From: Bacillus sp. F19
Lineage (GTDB): Bacteria > Bacillota > Bacilli > Bacillales > Bacillaceae
Direction: 5' to 3'
DNA length: 64,000 nt
Assembly: GCA_023823795.1 (NCBI GenBank)
Contig: CP085710.1
Span: forward strand, 2,196,001-2,260,000
Shown here: positions 27,789 to 34,876 of the stretch, piece by piece
How the letters are laid out: each line of letters begins with the position of its first letter
Position numbering within the stretch: the stretch's first letter is position 1
The notes under the pieces: model-generated
Databases searched by the model: none
What the model saw: only the letters and a program-made list of their open reading frames with translations
What the model was told of the DNA's origin: nothing
Program-made: the position numbers and the translations under genes

Positions 27789-27902
27789 ATGGAGATCATC
27801 TTCCAAGCAATCGCAACGATTGCTAGCTGCATCAGCGCGGTTTACGCGGTTCGGAACTTCCACTGGACGCACAAGAAGCCGAAGGGCAAGCACCGGAAGT
27901 AA
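27789..27902 (+). CDS. 37-residue membrane peptide with basic tail
   Basis: ATG 27789 follows a perfect AAAGGAGGTG. The product has a hydrophobic segment (IIFQAIATIASCISAVYAV) and a Trp/His/Lys-rich tail ending KPKGKHRK. Its codons are much richer in G and C than the neighbourhood. A terminator follows, and the 160-base palindrome precedes it. The layout (structured leader, tiny membrane peptide, terminator) resembles type I toxin genes, but no antisense RNA promoter could be proven by eye. Confidence 0.6.
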   Translation: MEIIFQAIATIASCISAVYAVRNFHWTHKKPKGKHRK

Positions 27903-27906
27903 TCCG

Positions 27907-27943
27907 GAGAGCCGGGGTGAGGGAAACCTTGCCTCGGCTTTCT
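27907..27943 (+). terminator. Terminator behind the 37-residue gene
   Basis: GAGAGCCGGGGTGAGG (27907-27922) pairs with CCTTGCCTCGGCTTTC (27928-27943) using a few G-T pairs. Confidence 0.65.
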
Positions 27944-28089
27944 TGCGTGTCTTGAAGGCAGTTTGTTCAAACTTTATTTCAAGGCTACATGTGTAGCAAT
28001 GAAGAAAAATATTCAGAATAATATTTATTTTCATAATTTACCATGTTAGGATATTTATGTATTTCAAACCATTTTAGGGGGATGAGGAA

Positions 28090-28488
28090 ATGAAAACTCT
28101 TAAGAAATGGGCAACGATGATTGGTGCTGTAACAATGTTAGTTTCTATATTTTCTTTTGCAGCACCAATGCCCAAAGTGGAAGCCGCAGTTGCTAATGGA
28201 TCAGACCCGATTGCTACAGGATGTGCTAGAGATGCAATAACAGTACCTGATTGGAATAACACCAGTTGGTTTAGTAGTGCCGAAGTTGAACTTCGCTATA
28301 GCCCTAGTTGTAGAAGTGCTTGGGCTAAATTAACTCTTGGTGGTGACCCGGCAATAACATCTGGAAATGCACGAATTACACGAAATGATGGCGTATCTTA
28401 TTCATGTTCTGCCCAAAAATCACTAGGAAAAAATTCTTGTTATACGAGACAGGTTAATGATGCAGGGTATACCCTATCGGCCAGTTGA
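28090..28488 (+). CDS. Secreted DUF2690-type protein, 3' end probably replaced
   Basis: 132 residues. Signal peptide (~1-32, cleavage near VEA-AVA), then a DUF2690 domain: GCARDAITV, VELRYSPSCRSAWAKL, and SCYTRQVNDAGYTLSAS. The four Cys could form two disulfides. GGGGGATGAGG lies before the ATG. The domain stops abruptly compared with the second copy at 29790, and its last codons abut a truncated gene on the other strand, so a deletion or recombination junction near 28480 is likely. Confidence 0.75.
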   Translation: MKTLKKWATMIGAVTMLVSIFSFAAPMPKVEAAVANGSDPIATGCARDAITVPDWNNTSWFSSAEVELRYSPSCRSAWAKLTLGGDPAITSGNARITRNDGVSYSCSAQKSLGKNSCYTRQVNDAGYTLSAS

Positions 28489-28715
28489 GAACGAATAAAT
28501 TCTAAGATATTTTTTGCTTTTGGATCTTCATCTCGTTCATTTAATTCTTTAAGTTTATAAAACAAATTTGCTATTAATACTGAATACAACATAACTATAG
28601 CCGATCTATAATTCCCAATAGAATAAGAACTTAATACCTCTTCAAAATATTCTCTTGTTTTAGGATTGTATATTTTTTCTGTAGCTCGATCTATTGAATA
28701 TTCAATCATATTCAT
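28488..28715 (-). pseudogene. N-terminal fragment of an unidentified helical protein
   Basis: The minus strand encodes MNMIEYSIDRATEKIYNPKT... with helical, HEPN-like character (SIGNYRSAIVMLYSVLIANLFYKLKEL). The frame runs on to 28440 but the last ~15 codons are the antisense of the DUF2690 gene, so the real gene is cut near 28488. Family not recognised with confidence. Confidence 0.45.
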
Positions 28716-28905
28716 CCCCCATAAGATAATTACTTTAAACCCGAAGACCCACTTCCAATTATGATAACTAACTACTTCTAAGAAGACAATCTATAGTTTT
28801 TCAACACCGTTTCTACTAAAATCTTAACCTATCTTTTTTATAAATGATCAAACTTTATTCAAAATACACAGATACTAATAACCTTGATAAACGAGCAAAA
28901 AGAAA

Positions 28906-28943
28906 GAGCATGTTTTGAAAAAAAGATTGATCAAAACATACTC
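28906..28943 (-). terminator. Terminator behind the TetR gene
   Basis: GAGCATGTTTTGA (28906-28918) pairs with TCAAAACATACTC (28931-28943). Read on the minus strand it is almost identical, loop included, to the terminator at 8084-8118. Confidence 0.7.
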
Positions 28944-28957
28944 TCAATATATTCCGT

Positions 28958-29434
28958 TTAGAATTGAACTAAAGAATTAATACCAACGAGTATATAAATA
29001 TTCCCAATAACTAGCATAACCACCATCACGTACAATGAGAACATAAGCAGTAGCACGTGCAGCCTTTCTTTAATTTGAGGTATTTCATTCGAAACCGTAC
29101 ATCCTTGAAGAAGCATAGGAGAAGCCCCTTTTTTATAAGACTCATTTACCAAACGCATAGAGTGTTCTTTAAATTTATTTAGCAAATCTCCATCTTTTTG
29201 ATTCAGTGCTTCCTTTAAATCTTCAAAATAAAAATCTATACCTTCTTTTATCAACTTTAGCATAAATTCCTCTTTAGTCGAAAAGTGAGCATAGAAAGCA
29301 CCTTTAGAGTAGCCAGCGTGTTTTACAATTTGATTAACGCTTGTACTAGAATAGCCTTGTTTAGAAAACAATTCAATTCCTGCTTGAATTAATTTGTTAA
29401 TGGTGTCTTCTGATTGCTTTTGAAAATAATTCAA
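28958..29434 (-). CDS. TetR/AcrR-family repressor, altered C-terminus
   Basis: 158 residues from TTG 29434 (AAAGGGG 8 bases ahead). The N-terminal DNA-binding domain is typical (AGIELFSKQGYSSTSVNQIV, then GYSKGAFYAHFSTKEEF). The ligand domain is short: after QIKERL (~residue 125) the sequence becomes purely hydrophobic, unlike TetR proteins of ~190 residues, so the end may be frameshifted or replaced. A 32-base palindrome at 29516 is the probable operator. The divergent gene it should control is only a remnant. Confidence 0.8.
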   Translation of the reverse strand: MNYFQKQSEDTINKLIQAGIELFSKQGYSSTSVNQIVKHAGYSKGAFYAHFSTKEEFMLKLIKEGIDFYFEDLKEALNQKDGDLLNKFKEHSMRLVNESYKKGASPMLLQGCTVSNEIPQIKERLHVLLLMFSLYVMVVMLVIGNIYILVGINSLVQF

Positions 29435-29515
29435 CGTAAAGCCCCTTTTTAGAAAATTCCGTATAATTTTGTATAAATTTCACATTTTATATTCCAAAAT
29501 ATGGTGTTTTAAAGT

Positions 29516-29547
29516 ATAATAAATACAAACCGGTTGGTATTTATTAT
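29516..29547. promoter_or_regulatory. Palindromic operator for the TetR-family repressor
   Basis: A 32-base palindrome with a single mismatch, centred on ACCGGT (half sites AAATACAAACC / GGTTGGTATTT). It lies 82 bases upstream of the repressor start and 37 bases upstream of the divergent ATG at 29584. Confidence 0.7.
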
Positions 29548-29583
29548 AACTGTAATGTTGGTAAATTAAAAGGAGGAGAAAAA

Positions 29584-29790
29584 ATGAATTTATCCCTCAA
29601 GGAACTATAAGAAATAGCTGTTACTGTTTATTTTATGCTTTTCAATGTTTTTTGCATTTTCGCCACAGTCTAAGGACCAAAAAGCATCATCCCCTGACAC
29701 GTTTCGTATAAACGGCTGGGGAGAGAAACAGGATTCAGCCATTGGTTTACAAGCCGAGATCGGCTGTAGAAAAAAGGAGAGGTGTTATTA
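29584..29790 (+). pseudogene. Remnant of the gene divergent to tetR
   Basis: AAAAGGAGG and ATG 29584 start a frame that stops after eight codons (MNLSLKEL). From ~29610 another frame reads like a signal peptide plus mature start (LLLFILCFSMFFAFSPQS...). The pieces do not join into one reading frame, so this is a broken gene or a fusion of two ends. The start of the second DUF2690 gene overlaps the 3' boundary. Confidence 0.35.
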
Positions 29791-30266
29791 TGAAAAAACT
29801 ATTAAATATTGGGATGATATTTACTCTTGTCGTTGGTCTGTTTTTTGCAATTACACCAATAAATAAAGCATCTGCACTTAGTTATGATTATACAAATCCT
29901 GTCTCAACAGGTTGTGCGTATAAAAGTCCAATCACCTATGAAACAAAATATATATATAGAAACGACGTGAAAATTGGATATGTACAGCTAAAAGGAAGTG
30001 CCTATTGTCATACGGCTTGGGGTTACGTAAAGCTTTATTCTGCTGCTCCGTACGATAATTATGCCAATGTATACGTAGATAGTTACACCAATGGCACTAC
30101 TTGGAGAACATTTTCAGATTGTTACGAAGGAAACGGGAGGGTAAATGAAGGTCAAACCTCTTGTTATACCGCTCAATTATGGGATAAAGACCCGTATAAA
30201 GCTTCGGCCCAAGCGGTGGTTAGTGGTGGTTCAACTCTCATCAGGGTGACAACCGGCCGTCATTAG
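29790..30266 (+). CDS. Secreted DUF2690-type protein
   Basis: 158 residues from ATG 29790 (AAAGGAGAGG upstream; the open frame extends further up but without a site). Signal peptide (~1-27, KASA-LS), then a domain related to the one at 28090: PVSTGCAYKSPITYE, GYVQLKGSAYCHTAWGYVKL, NEGQTSCYTAQLWD and KASAQAVVSGG. Conserved Cys positions correspond to those of the 28090 protein. Secreted, disulfide-stabilised; role unknown. Two members in 2.2 kb suggest duplication within the island. Confidence 0.7.
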   Translation: MKKLLNIGMIFTLVVGLFFAITPINKASALSYDYTNPVSTGCAYKSPITYETKYIYRNDVKIGYVQLKGSAYCHTAWGYVKLYSAAPYDNYANVYVDSYTNGTTWRTFSDCYEGNGRVNEGQTSCYTAQLWDKDPYKASAQAVVSGGSTLIRVTTGRH

Positions 30267-30363
30267 TAAAAGTCCCTTTTAATCCTAGGCTGGCTCAAGC
30301 TAGATCAAACAGGTCGTCACTAAATATCTGAGTTTAGACTAACGGGGAAGTTTAGTTCAACAA

Positions 30364-30401
30364 GGGGTAGCGCCAACCAGTATCACATTTCCCACGCTAA
30401 G
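30364..30401 (+). mobile_element. Solitary 38-base Tn3-type terminal repeat
   Basis: Begins GGGGTAGCGCCAACCAG and ends CCCACGCTAAG, exactly 38 bases, the length and end pattern of Tn4430-like repeats. No matching partner repeat, transposase or recombinase was found nearby. Confidence 0.55.
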
Positions 30402-30677
30402 GATAAAACCCTTGATAAATAAGCAGTTAAAAGGATCTTCGATTTGATATTATCCCCTTATAGTAGACAGTAAAAAGAAAGGATTGTACTGTCTTCTATG
30501 GGGGGATTTTTTCATGGGGAAAATTAGAACAACCTATACAAAAGAAATTAAGCTAAAAGCGATTAATTTATACCAAAAGAAAGATATGGGTATTAGATCT
30601 GAATCGCTACACTAAGTTAGACAATTATTTTAAGGTCAAGTAGACTAACGGAAACAATGAAAAAAGGAGATTCTACT

Positions 30678-30962
30678 ATGACTAAACGAGAGCGCCGAAC
30701 ATTCACACAAGAATTTAAAGAACAAATCGTACAACTATACCTAACTGGAAAGCCACGTAAAGAAATTATAAGAGAGTACGATTTGACGCCTTCCTCGCTG
30801 GATAAATGGATCAGTCAACAACGCAACTCAGGTTCGTTTAAAGAAAAAGATAATTTAACGCCTGATCAAGTGAAATTAGCTGAGGTAATGAAGAGAAATA
30901 AACAGCTAGAAATGGAGAATGATATTTTAAAGCAAGCCGCGCTGATCATGGGACGAAAGTAA
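30678..30962 (+). CDS. IS3 element B orfA (copy 1)
   Basis: 94 residues from ATG 30678 (AAAGGAG ahead). Helix-turn-helix of IS3 OrfA type (KRERRTFTQEFKEQIVQLY, EYDLTPSSLDKWISQ) followed by a leucine zipper (RNKQLEMENDILKQAALIM). orfB follows in the -1 frame, so a fused OrfAB made by frameshifting is expected. Confidence 0.9.
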   Translation: MTKRERRTFTQEFKEQIVQLYLTGKPRKEIIREYDLTPSSLDKWISQQRNSGSFKEKDNLTPDQVKLAEVMKRNKQLEMENDILKQAALIMGRK

Positions 30963-30964
30963 AT

Positions 30965-31798
30965 GTGATTCGAAACAACACCCACAAATACTCGGTATCA
31001 GCAATGTGTAACGTCCTCGAGATTCCAAGAAGCACGTATTATTACGAAGAAAAAATTCACCCTCAAACAGATGAGGTAACCCTCAAGGTGATTGAAATCT
31101 TTCATGCCAGCCGCCAAAACTATGGGACGCGGAAAATTAAAGTGGAACTCCAGAAATGTGGATACCAGGTTTCAAGAAGACGGATTGGCAGAGTGATGAA
31201 AGAGCAAGGTCTAGTGTCCACTTATACCATTGCCCAGTTCAAGCCCCATGCATCAACGTGTAACGAATCGAAACAAAAGAATGAGCTTAACCGTGAGTTC
31301 AGACAAAAAGCAGCTTACAACGTGGTTGTCAGTGATTTAACGTATGTGAGAGTCGAGAAAAAATGGCATTACATATGTGTATTTGTTGATCTTTACAATC
31401 GGGAAATTATCGGGTACAGTGCTGGTCCGCAGAAGGACGTACAGCTTGTGTACCGAGCCATTTCTTCAATTGAAATTGATCTAAGCAAGATCAAGCTATT
31501 TCACACGGATCGAGGAAGTGAATTCAAGAATAAATTGATTGACGAAGCCCTAGCAACATTTAAAATCAAGCGTTCTTTGAGTATGAAAGGCTGTCCATAT
31601 GATAATGCGGTGGCGGAGGCAACATTTAAAATTATCAAGACAGAGTTTGTGAAAAAACGCCACTTCGAATCATTATCCGACTTAAATAGAAAACTATTTG
31701 ATTATGTGAACTGGTTTAATGGAACAAGAATACATGGTACATTGGGTTATTTAAGTCCAAGAGAATACAAAAATTTACACCTTAAAAAAACTGTCTAG
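30965..31798 (+). CDS. IS3 element B orfB transposase (copy 1)
   Basis: 277 residues from an in-frame GTG; the natural product is probably the OrfAB fusion. HTH_21 region (NTHKYSVSAMCNVLEIPRS), then the rve core: VVSDLTYV (Asp), LFHTDRGSEF (Asp), NAVAEATFKIIKTEF (Glu). All DDE residues are present, so the enzyme may be active. Confidence 0.92.
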   Translation: MIRNNTHKYSVSAMCNVLEIPRSTYYYEEKIHPQTDEVTLKVIEIFHASRQNYGTRKIKVELQKCGYQVSRRRIGRVMKEQGLVSTYTIAQFKPHASTCNESKQKNELNREFRQKAAYNVVVSDLTYVRVEKKWHYICVFVDLYNREIIGYSAGPQKDVQLVYRAISSIEIDLSKIKLFHTDRGSEFKNKLIDEALATFKIKRSLSMKGCPYDNAVAEATFKIIKTEFVKKRHFESLSDLNRKLFDYVNWFNGTRIHGTLGYLSPREYKNLHLKKTV

Positions 31799-32039
31799 TT
31801 TAGTGTTGACATACCAATCAATTTCCAAAGAGTTAGGGATTGGATATACAACTATACAAAGATGGATAGCTCACTATAAAAGAGAAGGAATTCAGGGGTT
31901 AGAGGAAAAGAGAGGAACATCTTGTAGCCCACTTAAAGGTAGACCTAAAAAAGACTATGAAAGCGATACAGAAAAAATAAGTCGATTAGAAGCAGAGAAT
32001 GCCTATTTAAAAAAGCTCTTAGATGCGAAAAGGAGGAGG

Positions 32040-32911
32040 ATGCAGGAAAAGAAAAATCAATAGAATACAAAATCATTCATGAGCTTAAAAATCAATTTAC
32101 TATCAGTATTTTATGTATAATTGCAGGCGTATCAAAGAGTGGCTATTACAAATGGCTAAAACGTCAGAGTAACCCTACTAAAAGGGATTTAGATGATCAA
32201 TCGATTGTATCTAGAATTATTGAATGCCAACAAGACCCTGATATTAATTGGAGCTACGGTTATCCAAGAGTTCGAACTTGGCTAAAAAAAGAGTATGGAC
32301 TGAAAGTCAACCATAAGAAAATTTATCGTTTAATGAAAACGAATGGTATTCAAGCAAAGATACGAAAAAAAAAGTGGAAGCACTTTGGGCGTAAAGAAAA
32401 ATATGTCCTTTCCGATAATTACTTAAATAGAGAATTTTCAGCTAAACGCCCGAATGAAAAATGGGTAACAGATATAACCTACTTACTTTTTAATGGGAAA
32501 AAAATCTATTTATCTTCGATATTAGACCTTTATAGCAATGAGATTGTCTCATATAAAAGACCTAAGGCTAGTAGCTGATACTGTAAAAGAGGCCATAAAA
32601 AAAAGAGACGTAAAAGGACTCCTATTACATAGCGATCAAGGATTCCAGTACACCTCAATAAGATATAACCAACTATTAAAAAGATACAATATTAAGCAAA
32701 GTATGTCTAGAAAAGGAAATTGTTTAGATAACGCATGTATGGAGAGTTTTTTTAGTCACTTTAAAACTGAATGTTTTTACCGATACCAATTTGAGACCTC
32801 GAAGAGGTTAAGACAGCAGTAAAAAATTATATTAAGTTTTATAACAATAAACGTTTTCAAAAAAAATTAAATAACCTTAGCCCTACTGAATATAGGGCTA
32901 AGGCTGCCTAA
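32040..32911 (+). pseudogene. orfB transposase of IS3 element A, frameshifted
   Basis: DDE transposase (KWVTDITYL with the first Asp, LLLHSDQGFQYTS with the second, CMESFFSHFK with the Glu). The frame breaks near 32555 (after SYKR) and again near 32812 (after the FETSKRLR part), the last piece ending LSPTEYRAKAA with TAA at 32909. Degenerate, so this element cannot move on its own. Confidence 0.8.
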
Positions 32912-33120
32912 TAAGTGCACCTTTTAATTAAATGTCTACTTGACGGGGGTAAGACCAATTTGAAGCTCCTTTTTTTGTTTTTTGCAAGCAGAAAATACAG
33001 AGAATTGCAGCGAAAAATGCAGAGACCTGCAAGCTCTCTTTTAATCTAATTTTCGTTGTGTAACTTAACAGAAGAAAGGGCATTTTTCAGCCTATAACTT
33101 TCCCCAGTAAATGCTATTAC

Positions 33121-33642
33121 GTGAGCAAGAAGGGCATTGTCATGAAAGAACGAAGTAAGCGTTTTAGCGCGATGAACGTTTATATTTCTAATCTTCCTGC
33201 GGAAGTAGTCCCGACGGGACATATTCACGATCTTTACTCCCTACGTTGGCAGATTGAATTACTGTTTAAAACATGGAAATCCTTCTTTAAAATTGACCAT
33301 TGTAAAGAAATCAAACGAGAGCGATTAGAATGCCATCTCTATGGCCAACTGATTGGCATCCTTCTCTGTTCTTCCACTATGTTTCAAATGAAGCAATTAC
33401 TTCTTGATAAGAAAAAAAGGGAACTAAGTGAGTATAAAGCCATTTATATCATCAAGGATTACTTTCCTCTTTTATTTAGGGCTATACAAAAAAGCACTCA
33501 AGAGTTATTAAAGATTCTGCTTCGCCTGTTCAACCTCCTACAGAAAAACGGACGAAAATCTCATCGGTATGAGAAGAAAACAGTCTTTGATATCTTGGGT
33601 GTTGTTTATCAGTATACCATGTGCAAAAAGAAAGCAGCATAG
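33121..33642 (+). pseudogene. C-terminal fragment of IS4-family transposase
   Basis: 173 residues. The [20 protein letters not shown] segment with the catalytic Glu and the Y-(2)-R-(3)-E-(6)-K pattern is typical of IS4/IS231 transposases; the N-terminal Asp residues are missing. The frame has GTG at 33121 without a ribosome binding site. Stretch 32958-33120 shows nothing else of note. Confidence 0.75.
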
Positions 33643-33768
33643 CGCTAAAAAAACGACCTGTTTTTTGGCATATTTGGTATTTGGCATGCCTTTCTTTAGT
33701 CAAACATAGAGGGTTTCTTGTGGAAACGGCTCTACTCTAAGCATTCTTTGGGTTAGCTTGATGGACAT

Positions 33769-34012
33769 GGGGTACCGCAAACATTTTGACGAAAATATAC
33801 GTTAATACAATTTATGGAAGTTAAAAGCCGGTTTTTATTACGCTAAAAGTTGCTATCCCTTGGTACGCTAAGTTTTTTTGATAGTCTAGTATATTCATTG
33901 GAACTTCATAATTTTAGAATGATACTTAATGTATAGATTAGATCTACCATGTATCAGATAATGGAAAAAAATGTATTGACGTATAAAAAGGTTAAAATGT
34001 TGTCTGGACCCC
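33769..34012. mobile_element. Second miniature Tn3-type element, inverted relative to the first
   Basis: 38-base ends at 33769-33806 (GGGGTACCGC...) and 33975-34012 (inverted, GGGGTCCAG...) correspond to the two ends of the element at 24139-24432 in reverse order. The 244-base interior keeps degenerate copies of the TGATAC motif (near 33920 and 33949). No gene. Together the two elements bracket 24139-34012. Confidence 0.65.
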
Positions 34013-34032
34013 TTATGGAAGACAAGAATATA

Positions 34033-34655
34033 AAAGACGGATTGGTCGAGTGATGAAAGAGCAAGGCCTAGTGTCCACTTATACCATTGCCCAGTTCAAG
34101 CCCCATGTCTCAACGTGTAATGAATCGAAGCAAAAGAATGAGCTAAACCGTGAGTTCAGACAAGAAGCAGCTTACGACGTGGTTGTCAGTGATTTAACGT
34201 ATGTGAGAGTCGAGAAAAAATGGCATTACATATGTGTATTTGTTGATCTTTATAATCGGAAAATTATCGGATACAGTGCTGGTCCACAGAAGGACGCACA
34301 GCTTGTGTATCAAGCGATTTCTTCGATAAAAATTGATCTAAACAAGATCAAGTTATTTCACACGGATCGTGGAAGTGAATTCAAGAATAAATTGATTGAC
34401 GAAGCCTTAGAAACGTTTGAAATCAAGCGATCTATGAGTATGAAAGGCTGCCCATATGATAATGCGGTTGCGGAGGCAACATTTAAAATTATCAAGACAG
34501 AGTTTGTGAAAAAACGCCACTTCGAATCACTATCCGACTTAAAGAGGGAACTATTTGATTATGTGAACTGGTTTAATGGAACAAGAATTCATGGAACATT
34601 GGGTTATTTAAGCCCACGAGAATACAAAAATTTACACCTTAAGAAAACTGTCTAG
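34033..34655 (+). pseudogene. orfB fragment of IS3 element B, copy 3
   Basis: About 200 residues of the catalytic domain from MKEQGLVSTYTIAQFKPH to the end; the three DDE residues are still present, but the N-terminal DNA-binding part is gone. Confidence 0.8.
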
Positions 34656-34673
34656 TTTAGTGTTGACATACCA
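34033..34673 (+). mobile_element. IS3 element B, copy 3, truncated at 5' end
   Basis: Matches the last ~640 bases of element B, including the right end GTTGACATACCA, but with about 20 substitutions, so it is an older relative. It starts 20 bases after the miniature Tn3 element. No left end or orfA. Confidence 0.85.
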
Positions 34674-34742
34674 TAATCTGTAAAAAACATTTTTGGTCTC
34701 TTTTTTATTTTTTCCTAAATTAAGCCTAAAGCAACCATCCAT

Positions 34743-34841
34743 CTACTTCGCCCCGTCGCTATGCCTGAGATGTCGAAGAATCATGAGCAGTATGAGCAGT
34801 GACAAAACCAAGGCCTCCGAAGATGTCACAGCTTTGATCAC
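34743..34841 (-). CDS. Possible 32-residue membrane peptide downstream of the GC-rich gene
   Basis: GTG 34841 to TAG 34743 on the minus strand gives a peptide with one membrane segment (EALVLSLLILLMILRHL). It shares the GC-rich composition of the upstream 574-residue gene. No ribosome binding site, so it may be only part of the imported DNA. Confidence 0.25.
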   Translation of the reverse strand: MIKAVTSSEALVLSLLILLMILRHLRHSDGAK

Positions 34842-34876
34842 AGCATAATCGCAGCTCGGGGCATGCCGTACGCTAC

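Larger units (their letters stand above)
30600..31816 (+). mobile_element. IS3-family element B, copy 1, inserted in element A
   Basis: Ends TGAATCGCTACACTAAG (left) and GTTTAGTGTTGACATACCA (right), with a 3-base target duplication ATC (30597-30599 and 31817-31819). 1217 bases; lacks one base (G) at the left end compared with copy 2 at 60430. The two copies otherwise differ by one substitution seen in the proteins (Val/Ala in orfB), so both inserted recently. Confidence 0.92.
30514..32063 (+). pseudogene. orfA of IS3 element A, split by element B
   Basis: The first 28 codons (30514-30597) begin MGKIRTTYTKEIKLKAINLY; the gene resumes at 31820. Deleting 30600-31819 joins the halves exactly in frame as DMGIRSISKELGIGYTTIQ, a helix-turn-helix. 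The remainder ends with a leucine-zipper-like ISRLEAENAYLKKLL. Inactive because of the insertion. Confidence 0.85.
30445..32957 (+). mobile_element. IS3-family element A, interrupted by element B
   Basis: Terminal repeats begin TGATATTATCCCC (30445) and, inverted at the right, TGGTCTTACCCCC (ending 32957); about 27 of 38 end positions agree. A 3-base target duplication ATT flanks it (30442-30444, 32958-32960). Without the inserted element B and its target copy the element is 1293 bases, normal for IS3/IS150. Removing it restores a hairpin, AAAAGGATCTTC-GATT-TGAAGCTCCTTTT, so it landed in the loop of a terminator. Confidence 0.85.

Noticed and set aside
29120-29434. TetR C-terminal end read in another frame
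   Set aside because: A different frame of the last 100 bases also looks protein-like, but no single indel could be placed with confidence, so the gene is kept as one frame.
33121-33642. Active IS4 transposase
   Set aside because: The first two catalytic Asp regions and both inverted repeats are missing.
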